Part shown: positions 33,323 through 42,258 of the stretch, in pieces | How positions within the stretch are numbered: the first letter of the stretch is position 1 | Layout of the letters: every line of letters begins with the position of its first letter | NCBI GenBank assembly: GCA_902611135.1 | Contig: CACLYL010000004.1 | Location: 1-49,634, forward strand | DNA: 49,634 nucleotides | Reading direction: 5' to 3' | From: an uncultured Fidelibacterota bacterium | Lineage (GTDB): Bacteria > Fidelibacterota > Marinisomatia > Marinisomatales > UBA1611 | Notes under the pieces: generated by a model | Database searches by the model: none | What the model was told of the DNA's origin: nothing | What the model saw: the letters and a program-made list of their open reading frames with translations, nothing else | Translations under genes and position numbers: made by a program

Positions 33323-35137
33323 ATGAAATTAAATTCAATATTAGCAACAGATTGTGGCAGTACTACAACAAAGGCAATTTTGATTCAAAGAATTGATGGT
33401 GAGTTTAGGCTAACCCATAGAGGTGAGGCTCCCACTACTGTTGAAGCACCCTTTGAAGATGTGACCCGAGGAGTTTTAAATGCTGTGATGGAGATCGAAG
33501 AATTGGCCTCAAAAAAAATCCTTAATGGGAACAAAATTTTATCGCCACAAAAAGATAATGAAGGAGTTGATATCTTTATATCAACAAGCTCCGCTGGAGG
33601 AGGGCTTCAAATGATGGTTGCGGGAGTAGTTAAATCTATGTCAGGCGAGAGTGCAGAAAGAGCAGCATTAGGAGCAGGTTCAATTGTTATGGATGTGATG
33701 GCCTCAAATGATGGTAGGCTTGGCCATGAAAAAATTAAAAGAATACGAGATTTAAGACCTGATATGATTTTATTATCTGGAGGGATAGATGGAGGGACGA
33801 TTTCTCATGTAGTTGAACTTGCAGAAGTTCTCTCTGCTGCAAATCCGCAACCAAGACTGGGTCAAAGTTATAAATTACCAGTTATTTATGCCGGAAATAA
33901 AAAAGCTAGAAATCAAATTAAAAAGGCTTTAGGGGACAAAGTAGATTTAGATATTGTAGATAATATCCGCCCTGTTTTAGAGCAGGAAAACCTCGAACCA
34001 TCGCGTGATAAAATCCATGATCTTTTTATGGAACATGTTATGCAACAAGCGCCTGGATATAAAAAGTTAATGACATGGACGGATGCTCCAATCATGCCAA
34101 CTCCAGGTGCGGTTGGTTTTTTAATTGAAATGATAGCAGAAAAGGAAAATATATCTGTGGTAGGTGTTGATATTGGCGGAGCAACAACAGATATTTTTTC
34201 AGTATTTCAAAAAAAGTTTAATCGAACAGTAAGTGCAAACTTGGGCATGAGTTATTCTATTTGCAATGTATTAGCTGAAGCGGGTTTGGATAATGTTTTA
34301 AAATGGGTGCCATTTGATATTGACCGACAAGAGTTAACAAATCGTATTGGAAACAAAATGATTCGTCCCACAACGGTTCCTCAATCTCTAGAGGAACTTT
34401 TTATCGAACAAGCTATTGCAAGAGAAGCACTTCGTTTATCATTTAAACAACATAAAGAATTTGCAGTTGGATTAAAAGGCGTTCAAAAGAAAAGAACTAT
34501 ATCAGATGCATTTGATCAATCTAGCTCGGGTGAATCTCTGGTCAATATGATGGATTTAGATCTTCTTGTTGGATCTGGAGGAGTTTTAAGTCATGCTCCG
34601 AGAAGAGAGCAGTCAGCAAAAATGTTGATAGATTCGTTTATGCCAGAAGGCATAACTCAGCTTGCAGTTGACTCAATATTTATGATGCCACAATTAGGTG
34701 TTCTTGCTAATATTGATAAAAAAGATATAAGCGATGAGGCAAGAAATGCTGCTCTGGAGGTTTTTCATAAAGATTGTCTTATCAGGTTAGGCACTTGTAT
34801 TACACCAATTGGTAAAGTAAAAGACAATTCAATAGTATTAAAAGCGAGCATTATATTTCCAAATGGAGAAAAAGTACTGAAAGAGATTAAAAAAAATGAA
34901 TTAATCCGTATTGAGGCTAAATTTGAACCATTGGACGCTGAACTTACACCCCATAAAAGTATGGATATTGGAGCAGGAAAAGGTGAAACAATAAAAACTA
35001 AAATTTTCGGAGGGGTAGTTGGATTAATTTTTGATGGTAGAGAAAGGCCCATTACACTACCCTCAAATAAGGAAAAGAGATTATCTCTTCTAAAAGGTTG
35101 GTCTGATGCCCTCAATGAATATCCAAAAAAGAGTTAG
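33323..35137 (+). CDS. MutL/GlmL family actin-fold ATPase-like protein
   Basis: Phosphate-1 TDCGSTTTKAILIQR, phosphate-2 VVGVDIGGATTDIFSVF, SAGGGLQMMVAGVVKSMS, RPDMILLSGGIDGGT. Confidence 0.85.
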   Translation: MKLNSILATDCGSTTTKAILIQRIDGEFRLTHRGEAPTTVEAPFEDVTRGVLNAVMEIEELASKKILNGNKILSPQKDNEGVDIFISTSSAGGGLQMMVAGVVKSMSGESAERAALGAGSIVMDVMASNDGRLGHEKIKRIRDLRPDMILLSGGIDGGTISHVVELAEVLSAANPQPRLGQSYKLPVIYAGNKKARNQIKKALGDKVDLDIVDNIRPVLEQENLEPSRDKIHDLFMEHVMQQAPGYKKLMTWTDAPIMPTPGAVGFLIEMIAEKENISVVGVDIGGATTDIFSVFQKKFNRTVSANLGMSYSICNVLAEAGLDNVLKWVPFDIDRQELTNRIGNKMIRPTTVPQSLEELFIEQAIAREALRLSFKQHKEFAVGLKGVQKKRTISDAFDQSSSGESLVNMMDLDLLVGSGGVLSHAPRREQSAKMLIDSFMPEGITQLAVDSIFMMPQLGVLANIDKKDISDEARNAALEVFHKDCLIRLGTCITPIGKVKDNSIVLKASIIFPNGEKVLKEIKKNELIRIEAKFEPLDAELTPHKSMDIGAGKGETIKTKIFGGVVGLIFDGRERPITLPSNKEKRLSLLKGWSDALNEYPKKS

Positions 35138-35140
35138 ACT

Positions 35141-36265
35141 ATGGCACATTCATACACACCAGGATTGAAAGTTTTAAAATCATCCATAATTGATAAAAAC
35201 CGTAGATTACCAATAAAGGGCGAAGTAAGAAAAAAAGTTGGAGATAGTGTATCACCTGATGATATTGTAGCTAAAACAAATCTTCCAGGTAATGTTCAAA
35301 TAATCAAAGTGGCTAGTCAATTGAATATTGGTCCTGCTGATATTCTTGAAGCTTTAAAGGTGAGTGAGGGAGAGCAAATCAAAAAGGGTCAGCTATTAGC
35401 ACAAACTGGAGGTTTATTTGGATTATTTAAATCTGAAATATTTAGTCCAATTGATGGAACAATAGAATCTATTTCAGATGTAACAGGTCAAATTATAATG
35501 CGTGAAGCGCCCATTCCTGTGGAAATAGATGCCTATACTTCCGGAATTGTAAGGGATATAATTCCTGAAGAGGGCGTTATTATTGAAACAAAGGCAGCTT
35601 TTATCCAAGGTATTTTTGGAATTGGTGGCGAAGCTCGAGGGATTTTAGAAATTATTGTTCAAGATAGGAACGATGAAATTACACCCGAAATGCTAAACAG
35701 CTCTCAAAAAGGAAAAGTTATAGTAGGCGGAGGATTTATTGGTTTGGAAGCATTTAAAAAAGCAATTTCTTTAAATATATCAGGTATTGTAATAGGTGGT
35801 TTTAATTATTATGACCTCAAAGAAATTTTAGGTTACAACTTAGGCGTTGCAATAACTGGATCAGAAGATATTAATACGTCACTTATAGTTACTGAGGGAT
35901 ATGGACATATAAAAATGAGTAGGGGAACATTTAGTCTTTTAAAAGAAAATGAAAATAATTTTTGTTCTATTAATGGAGCAACTCAAATTAGAGCAGGTGT
36001 CATAAGACCAGAAATTGTCATACCAGTAAAAGAAGATAGCTTAAAATCAGTCAAAGAAAGTAAAATTGGTAAAGGTATAGTGATAGGTAGTTTGGTTCGA
36101 GTGATAAGAGCGCCTTTTTTTGGATTAATGGGTAAAGTGACTGAATTACCATCCAAGCTACAAAAAATGGAATCTGAAACTTTGGTTCGAGTTGCTAAAA
36201 TTAATGTTGACGATCAAGATATAATAATTCCAAGATCTAATTTAGAAATGGTAGAAACAGATTGA
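35141..36265 (+). CDS. Protein with lipoyl/biotinyl-like hammerhead domain; cluster component
   Basis: VSEGEQIKKGQLLAQTGGLFGLFKSEIFSPIDGTIESISDVTGQIIMREAP; starts 3 nt after the MutL-like gene. Confidence 0.7.
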   Translation: MAHSYTPGLKVLKSSIIDKNRRLPIKGEVRKKVGDSVSPDDIVAKTNLPGNVQIIKVASQLNIGPADILEALKVSEGEQIKKGQLLAQTGGLFGLFKSEIFSPIDGTIESISDVTGQIIMREAPIPVEIDAYTSGIVRDIIPEEGVIIETKAAFIQGIFGIGGEARGILEIIVQDRNDEITPEMLNSSQKGKVIVGGGFIGLEAFKKAISLNISGIVIGGFNYYDLKEILGYNLGVAITGSEDINTSLIVTEGYGHIKMSRGTFSLLKENENNFCSINGATQIRAGVIRPEIVIPVKEDSLKSVKESKIGKGIVIGSLVRVIRAPFFGLMGKVTELPSKLQKMESETLVRVAKINVDDQDIIIPRSNLEMVETD

Positions 36266-36316
36266 TAGATATTTTCCTTTCCTGAGGTTTTAATTTTAAT
36301 TAAGATTTAGTGTAGA

Positions 36317-36634
36317 ATGAAAAAAGATAATTCACAATCACATATAATAGAGCATAGTGATAATGTATTTATTGATCGTATTTCAAATAAAATATATGAT
36401 TCAGGCCTTATCACACCAGCTATTTTCTTCCTTGAGATGACAAAGCCTATCTCTCTTTTGGGAAGTCACTTCCTTATATTTTTGGGACCCGTGGTAAATG
36501 CATTTATCCAGTCAGATGATTATTATCGAGCAGCCCAAGTTTTTGAAGATTCTAAAAATGTAGAGTTATTGATTCAGAAACTAGAAACATTAGAATTAAA
36601 AAATCATAAGAAGAGAGAAGCAATTGAAAGATAA
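36317..36634 (+). CDS. Small hypothetical protein, possibly membrane-associated; cluster component
   Basis: 105 aa; hydrophobic SLLGSHFLIFLGPVVNAFIQ; overlaps the next ORF by 11 nt. Confidence 0.7.
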   Translation: MKKDNSQSHIIEHSDNVFIDRISNKIYDSGLITPAIFFLEMTKPISLLGSHFLIFLGPVVNAFIQSDDYYRAAQVFEDSKNVELLIQKLETLELKNHKKREAIER

Positions 36635-37496
36635 GAATTTTATTGTCTCATCAATAATTATTTTTTTTGCTTTCACCTATCTACAGCTATTTAAGCCAGA
36701 TCTTTACATTGATGAAAGGGGCTTGCTCCTTTTTTTAATCTTGCTTTTTGGTGGAATACTACAATACTCTACTAGACATGCAATTAGAGGTGGTGATATT
36801 TTTTTAAGGACGATACCGGGAGTAAAAGCAGTTGAAGAGGCAGTAGGAAGATCTACTGAAATGGGTAAACCTGTCCTTTATGTTCCTGGAATTCAAGACA
36901 TGGATCAAGTAGAAACTGTTGCTGGAGTAGTTATTCTTGGACATGTATCAAAAATGACCGCCAGATATGAAACACCCCTGAATGTTCCTGTTGCAAGATC
37001 AATTGTATTAAAAGCCGCACAAGAGGCCTGCAAAGAATCATATTTAATTGAAGGAAAATCAGATATATATAATGAAAATATGGTTCATTATCTCACTGAT
37101 GATCAATTTGCCTATGCCGCAGGTGTAAATGGTATCATGAATAGAGAGAAACCAGCTGCATGTTTGTACATGGGTAAATTTTATGCTGAATCACTTTTAC
37201 TTGCAGAAACAGGAAATTCAATCGGAGCTATTCAAATTGCAGGTACTGCTTCACAATCTCAAATCCCCTTTTTTGTTACAGCCTGTGACTATACTCTTAT
37301 TGGAGAAGAATTTTTTGCTGCCAGTGCATATTTATCACAAAAGCCCGAACTATTAGGAATTGTAAAGGGTCAAGACTATATCAAACTTTGCATAATCATT
37401 ATGATAGTTGGCGGTGTGCTCCTAAGATTTTTGTATGATATAGATCTAATCGATTTTAATGTTCTAGATTTTTTGACTGTTTCAAACTTGAAATAA
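36624..37496 (+). CDS. Membrane-anchored conserved protein (DUF6754-like); cluster component
   Basis: Two N-terminal TM, soluble core QYSTRHAIRGGDIFLRTIPGVKAVEEAVGRSTEMGKPVLYVPG...VAGVVILGHV...GAIQIAGTASQSQIPFFVTACDYTLIGEE, C-terminal TM. Confidence 0.7.
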   Translation: MKDKNFIVSSIIIFFAFTYLQLFKPDLYIDERGLLLFLILLFGGILQYSTRHAIRGGDIFLRTIPGVKAVEEAVGRSTEMGKPVLYVPGIQDMDQVETVAGVVILGHVSKMTARYETPLNVPVARSIVLKAAQEACKESYLIEGKSDIYNENMVHYLTDDQFAYAAGVNGIMNREKPAACLYMGKFYAESLLLAETGNSIGAIQIAGTASQSQIPFFVTACDYTLIGEEFFAASAYLSQKPELLGIVKGQDYIKLCIIIMIVGGVLLRFLYDIDLIDFNVLDFLTVSNLK

Positions 37497-37497
37497 T

Positions 37498-38316
37498 ATG
37501 ATGCTAAAAAGACAAGTTCCCATTTTCATCGTGATGTTTTTTGGATTCCTAACATTATTTGGATGGTTTATTGATCAAAATCAAGTTAAAGATTTCGTTG
37601 ATATTCATGGCTTACAGTGGTACAGTATAATTTCTACATTTGCCATCTTCCTTGGAATTATTACACTAATTAAGCTTCAACTAATAAAAATACTAAAAAA
37701 ACAAAAAGGTTGGCAGTATTCAGTCGTCGCTATTTTGGGCGTTCTATTTTCGTTTACAGCTGGGTTTATTTACAAAGGAAATCCCGATGTAGAATGGGGA
37801 GGACATGTTATAGAAAAAGGAACTCTGTTCAAATGGATTTTCGAGTTCATGTTTACCCCTTTATCAGCTACTATGTTTGCATTACTTGCATTCTTTGTCG
37901 CTTCTGCTTCATATAGAGCATTTAGAATTAGAAATTTTGAAGCAACATTATTACTTATCTCTGGTATGATTATTATGATAGGTAGGGTACCAATTGGAAG
38001 TTCAATTTCAAGCTGGTTTGTCCTTTATCTATTGGTGTTTGTTATTTCGATAATCATAAATAGCATATTTAAAAATAAAACCTATACCATGATTTCTTTT
38101 TCATCAGGATTAATCATCGTTAGTTTGCTGGGTTTTTACATGGGCTGGCCTTTAGATCGTCCAGGTATTTTCTACCTTCCTACATTACAAGAATGGATTT
38201 ATAAATATCCAAATGTTGCAGGTGCCAGGTCAATATCTATTGGTATAGGTCTAGGAATATTTGCAACGTCAATTCGATATATATTAGGATTAGAAAAATC
38301 CTACATTGGAGAATAG
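37498..38316 (+). CDS. Multi-pass membrane protein; cluster component
   Basis: 272 aa, about 7-8 hydrophobic helices. Confidence 0.75.
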   Translation: MMLKRQVPIFIVMFFGFLTLFGWFIDQNQVKDFVDIHGLQWYSIISTFAIFLGIITLIKLQLIKILKKQKGWQYSVVAILGVLFSFTAGFIYKGNPDVEWGGHVIEKGTLFKWIFEFMFTPLSATMFALLAFFVASASYRAFRIRNFEATLLLISGMIIMIGRVPIGSSISSWFVLYLLVFVISIIINSIFKNKTYTMISFSSGLIIVSLLGFYMGWPLDRPGIFYLPTLQEWIYKYPNVAGARSISIGIGLGIFATSIRYILGLEKSYIGE

Positions 38317-38318
38317 GC

Positions 38319-39161
38319 ATGAAGTCTGTTTTAAATTTAATACTAAAACTTAGTAGCATAGATAGAAGATGGATTTTTTTAATTATAGGCTTATCTGTTT
38401 TCCTTCCTCTATTTTTTCCTTTAGGACTTCCAATAAGAGCAACGGATACCACCCAAATTGTATATGATGCCTTTGATTCTTTAGATCCAAATTCGAAAGT
38501 ACTCCTATCTTGTGAGTATGGTCCCAGCACAAAGCCTGAAATACACCCTATGGTTATTGCAGTATTGCATCAACTTTTTAGAAATAATCACAAAGTTTAT
38601 GTGAGCTGCTTGTGGCCTGACGGTCAATTTATGGCAGATGAGGCTCTAAGAAAAGTGGCACCGTTGTATGATAAGACATATGGAGAAGATTATGTAATTT
38701 TAGGTTATAAACCTGGAAATGAAGCAGTTATAAAAGGGATGGTTAGGGATCTAAGGGCAATATTTAGCACTGATGTTAAAGGTAAGAAGGTTGAGGATAT
38801 CCCAATGATGAATAAAATTTTTAAGTTCGAAGACTTTGATTTTTTATTTTCTGCCTCTGCAGGATTTCCTGGATCAATAGAGTGGATGCAATATGCTACA
38901 GATAACACCGATGTAAAAATGAGTACTGGAACTACTTCAATCATGGTAAATGATATAATGCCCTTTGTTGTATCTAAACAAATACAAGGGATACTGGCGG
39001 GTATGCCAGGTGCTGCTGAGTATGAGACCTTAGTTGGTGAACCTGGTATAGGGACTAGTGGTATGGATGCACAGTCTCTTGCTCATTTAGTTATAGTATT
39101 ATTTATTATTTTTGGAAACATTGGCTATTTTATTGAAAGAAATAAAAGAAAAAGATACTAG
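38319..39161 (+). CDS. Membrane-anchored protein with large soluble domain; cluster component
   Basis: N-terminal TM (RRWIFLIIGLSVFLPLFFPLG), C-terminal TM; VLLSCEYGPSTKPEIHPMVIAVLHQLF...KMSTGTTSIMVNDIMPF...GILAGMPGAAEYE. Confidence 0.75.
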   Translation: MKSVLNLILKLSSIDRRWIFLIIGLSVFLPLFFPLGLPIRATDTTQIVYDAFDSLDPNSKVLLSCEYGPSTKPEIHPMVIAVLHQLFRNNHKVYVSCLWPDGQFMADEALRKVAPLYDKTYGEDYVILGYKPGNEAVIKGMVRDLRAIFSTDVKGKKVEDIPMMNKIFKFEDFDFLFSASAGFPGSIEWMQYATDNTDVKMSTGTTSIMVNDIMPFVVSKQIQGILAGMPGAAEYETLVGEPGIGTSGMDAQSLAHLVIVLFIIFGNIGYFIERNKRKRY

Positions 39162-39172
39162 GGATTAAATTA

Positions 39173-40000
39173 ATGATTTTTAATGATATTTTTGGAGCAT
39201 GGGTTGCTGTTTTTTTTACTTTAGCAATATTTTCTTTTCTTTATAAAGACAATCCTTTTTATAAGATAGCCGAACATGCTTACATTGGTATTTCAGCAGG
39301 ATATTGGTTATCAATTGGTTTCTGGACGATAATACAGCCAAATTTATTAGGCAGATTGTGGCCTTCAAAAGAATATTCAGAAGAAAGTTTTTGGTATTCT
39401 ATTTATGATTTTCTTAGCTCCATAATTCCTTCAATATTTCCAAACGGGGGTATAGATAAAGGTCATAATATGGATCTTACCTATTTAATTCCGCTTGTTC
39501 TAGGTATTATGATGATTTTAAGTATTTTTAAACAATTTAATTGGATGGCTCGTTGGGGAATTGCATATACTGTTGCAATTGCTGCAGGATTGAGAGCATA
39601 TGGCTACTTAAATTCGTATATTTTGGGCCAAATAAAAGGTACTATTGTGCCATTGGCAAATACAGAGTACCCTATTTTCCATATTTCAGAACCCTCTTTA
39701 TTAAATAATTTGTTGATATTACTCGGTACGGTCACTGGACTTTTATACTTCTTCTTTTCTAGAGAACAATCCGGTTCATTTGGTAAAATAACCCGGTTAG
39801 GAATTTACTTCTTAATGATTTCTTTTGGTGCATCCTTCGGCTTTGCTGTTATGGGTAGAATATCACTTTTAATTGGAAGATTTGTTTCGCTTATCGACTA
39901 TTCAAGCTCTCAATATCATCATGCTACATTGTGGGTTTTTTTTCTAATGATTATATTATTGATTTATTCTGCAATTAACGATCGATCTACATCCAGTTAA
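39173..40000 (+). CDS. Multi-pass membrane protein; cluster component
   Basis: 275 aa, about 7-8 hydrophobic helices. Confidence 0.75.
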   Translation: MIFNDIFGAWVAVFFTLAIFSFLYKDNPFYKIAEHAYIGISAGYWLSIGFWTIIQPNLLGRLWPSKEYSEESFWYSIYDFLSSIIPSIFPNGGIDKGHNMDLTYLIPLVLGIMMILSIFKQFNWMARWGIAYTVAIAAGLRAYGYLNSYILGQIKGTIVPLANTEYPIFHISEPSLLNNLLILLGTVTGLLYFFFSREQSGSFGKITRLGIYFLMISFGASFGFAVMGRISLLIGRFVSLIDYSSSQYHHATLWVFFLMIILLIYSAINDRSTSS

Positions 40001-40019
40001 TTTTAAATAAAGCTTAAAA

Positions 40020-40505
40020 TTGACAACTTTTAATTTTAAGGTCAATTTTGTATTTATTTTTTTTATTTATCTCTCTTGCACTAATATCAGTTCAAGAAAT
40101 GTTATATCAAAAAAAAATGATTTCATCTGTTTTTCAGATTCAGGTATTTTTCAAAAATCGGCAATAAAAATTTTGGAGGCATTTCAGTATCAGGTTAAAA
40201 ATTTTGAAGTTCTTCCGAACAAAAATATTATTGAAACTAATTGGAAAATTCACGATAACAGATCTGATTTTAAATTCCCTAGTTCATATGGAAAGGCAAG
40301 AAGTAGGTTGATTCTCACATCTATTAAAAATATTAAAACAGATACTTATAATAATTTAAATATTATCGAATCCTATTTTAAAATAGAATTTGAGAGGTAT
40401 AATAAAGACGGATGGTATAGTGTACCTGTTTCAGATGAATTAGCTAAAGTGAAAGTTGCCTTTATTCGAGAACTAAAAAAAGAAATAGAAAAACAGAATA
40501 AATGA
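40020..40505 (+). CDS. Lipoprotein, hypothetical; TTG start
   Basis: FVFIFFIYLSCTNISS lipobox. Confidence 0.6.
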   Translation: MTTFNFKVNFVFIFFIYLSCTNISSRNVISKKNDFICFSDSGIFQKSAIKILEAFQYQVKNFEVLPNKNIIETNWKIHDNRSDFKFPSSYGKARSRLILTSIKNIKTDTYNNLNIIESYFKIEFERYNKDGWYSVPVSDELAKVKVAFIRELKKEIEKQNK

Positions 40506-41209
40506 ATTTAAATAAAATAGAAACTGAAAAATTTGATTCCATAATATTTTTTACTGGGGCTGGAATGTCTAAAGAATCAAATATTGATACTTATCGAGGA
40601 GATGGTGGAATCTGGAATACTTATAATTGGAAAGAATTTGCATGCCAAAAAGCCTTTATAAAAAATCCTTTAAAAGTTCAAAAATTCCACGAAGTAAGGC
40701 GTAAAGAAATTTTTGATAAAAAGCCTCATTATGGGTATAAGATTATTTCTAGCCTACAAAAAAAACACAATAACATATATATATTGACACAAAATATTGA
40801 TGGTCTTCACAAAAAATGTAGACAATTAAATGTTATAGAATTACATGGATCTCTCTGGCATTTACGTTGTGAAAAAACCAGAAATATTTTCGAAGACCGC
40901 AAAAGATGGAAATATGAAAGGAGAAAGTGTCGATGTTCAAAATATTTGAGGCCAGATATTATTTGGTTTGAAGATAACTTAAAGAAAAACACCTTATCAA
41001 GTGCAATTAAACTTGCAGAAAAATGTAATTTATTTATTTCTGTTGGTACAAGCGGGCTGGTTTATCCATCAGCATCAATACCATCAATAGCAAAAAAAGC
41101 GGGTGCTTTTTGTATTGAAATTAACCCAGAGGAAACGGAACTATCTTACCTATATGACCATAACTTAAGACAGGTAGCTACTTCTGGATTAAAATCATTA
41201 TTTATTTAA
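40502..41209 (+). CDS. cobB: Sir2-family NAD-dependent deacylase (CobB-like)
   Basis: FFTGAGMSKESNIDTYRGDGGIW, ILTQNIDGLHKK, VIELHGSLWHLRCE, KCRCSKYLRPDIIWFED. Confidence 0.9.
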   Translation: MNLNKIETEKFDSIIFFTGAGMSKESNIDTYRGDGGIWNTYNWKEFACQKAFIKNPLKVQKFHEVRRKEIFDKKPHYGYKIISSLQKKHNNIYILTQNIDGLHKKCRQLNVIELHGSLWHLRCEKTRNIFEDRKRWKYERRKCRCSKYLRPDIIWFEDNLKKNTLSSAIKLAEKCNLFISVGTSGLVYPSASIPSIAKKAGAFCIEINPEETELSYLYDHNLRQVATSGLKSLFI

Positions 41210-41587
41210 TTAGGCTAATACTTGCTCAATATCGTCGCGAATTAGAACTAAAATAGCAGATTGCGATACAATAAGGTATTTCCTTTTTTCTAGCTCTATT
41301 TCAATGCTTGCTTTCGATAAAAATAAAACATAATCACCAACCTCAGCTTGAGTTGGTATATACTTTACATTGCTCTTTTTTTCTTTCCAAGGTTCATCAA
41401 ATGTAGAATCAGGGGATCCAAGGGGAATTCCAGGTCCAACCTCAACAACCACTCCACCGCGTACATCTTGTTTTTCTATAACGCTTGGAGGCAAATATAA
41501 CCCAGATGGAGACTTCTTTTCTCCGGTGTCAGGCCTAATTAAGATCCTGTCACCAACTACAATTATATTCTTCCCGTTATTTCTCAT
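41210..41587 (-). CDS. GroES-like co-chaperonin, extended/atypical; likely start ATG 41587
   Basis: VVGDRILIRPDTGEKKSPSGLYLPPSVIEKQDVRGGVVVEVGPG...EVGDYVLFLSKASIEIELEKRKYLIVSQSAILVLI. Confidence 0.75.
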   Translation of the reverse strand: MRNNGKNIIVVGDRILIRPDTGEKKSPSGLYLPPSVIEKQDVRGGVVVEVGPGIPLGSPDSTFDEPWKEKKSNVKYIPTQAEVGDYVLFLSKASIEIELEKRKYLIVSQSAILVLIRDDIEQVLA

Positions 41588-41591
41588 GCTA

Positions 41592-41628
41592 GAAAAAAGC
41601 AATAAGCCCTGAATTAACAGGGCTTATT
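41592..41628 (-). terminator. Strong hairpin with T tract on the minus strand
   Basis: AATAAGCCCTG-TTAATT-CAGGGCTTATT followed by GCTTTTTTC. Confidence 0.8.
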
Positions 41629-41690
41629 AACACTGCACCGCCGGTTGAAAGGAGGGTCTAGGAGGGTAACTAGCAAATGCAGCATAAAAA
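41601..41690 (-). ncRNA. Candidate structured RNA or 5' leader upstream of the GroES-like gene
   Basis: GC-rich relative to surroundings; CTGCA/TGCAG closing stem, tandem ACCCTCCTAGACCCTCCTTTCA, then the terminator hairpin; no coding potential seen. Confidence 0.4.
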
Positions 41691-41691
41691 T

Positions 41692-42258
41692 TTATTTAGT
41701 ATCTAATTCCTTATCCACTGCGGTTGGGACTTCCTTCTTTGGTTTGGAACCCCAGTAATTTACATTAGAATTCAATAAAAAATAAACATTATCATTGGTT
41801 CTGTAAACATCACTAGAATTATTTGCTCTTACATAGTTATGTTGATAATCTTGTCCTGAATTTCCAAATACATAGTGAACTAACTCTTTTTCTGAGTCAT
41901 CAAATAATTTTAAATGCTTGCCTAAAGAGTCATCTACGCCAAATTTTTCCCATTTAGACTCTTTATTTGTCACTTGAATCTCTTTTTCAACGACAATCAC
42001 TTTATCAAAAAACCTATCAAGCTGGTTTTCTTTGACTACAAGACTATCAGCCTGAACAATCGACCATGTAGAATCATTTTTGATTAATTCTAGTACTTTA
42101 TCTTTTTCTGAGATTTGAATTTTTGATATTAGATCAATATTCCCATCAAAAATTTTACCTGGTTTTATGCTATGTTCGCTTTGCAACCTTTGATTAATAA
42201 AAAATAAAATCAATATAACCAGTAATGCACCAAGTCCTATTTTTATGTTATTAGTCAT
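41692..42258 (-). CDS. DUF4340-type protein associated with Gld-like ABC system
   Basis: TM anchor then ISKIQISEKDKVLELIKNDSTWSIVQADSLVVKENQLDRFFDKV...KWEKFGVDDSLGKHLKLFD. Confidence 0.75.
   Translation of the reverse strand: MTNNIKIGLGALLVILILFFINQRLQSEHSIKPGKIFDGNIDLISKIQISEKDKVLELIKNDSTWSIVQADSLVVKENQLDRFFDKVIVVEKEIQVTNKESKWEKFGVDDSLGKHLKLFDDSEKELVHYVFGNSGQDYQHNYVRANNSSDVYRTNDNVYFLLNSNVNYWGSKPKKEVPTAVDKELDTK

Noticed and set aside
40850-40960. Unusual sirtuin zinc site (single Cys, then CRC)
   Set aside because: E. coli CobB shows a similar RC...KCHC arrangement, so not notable.
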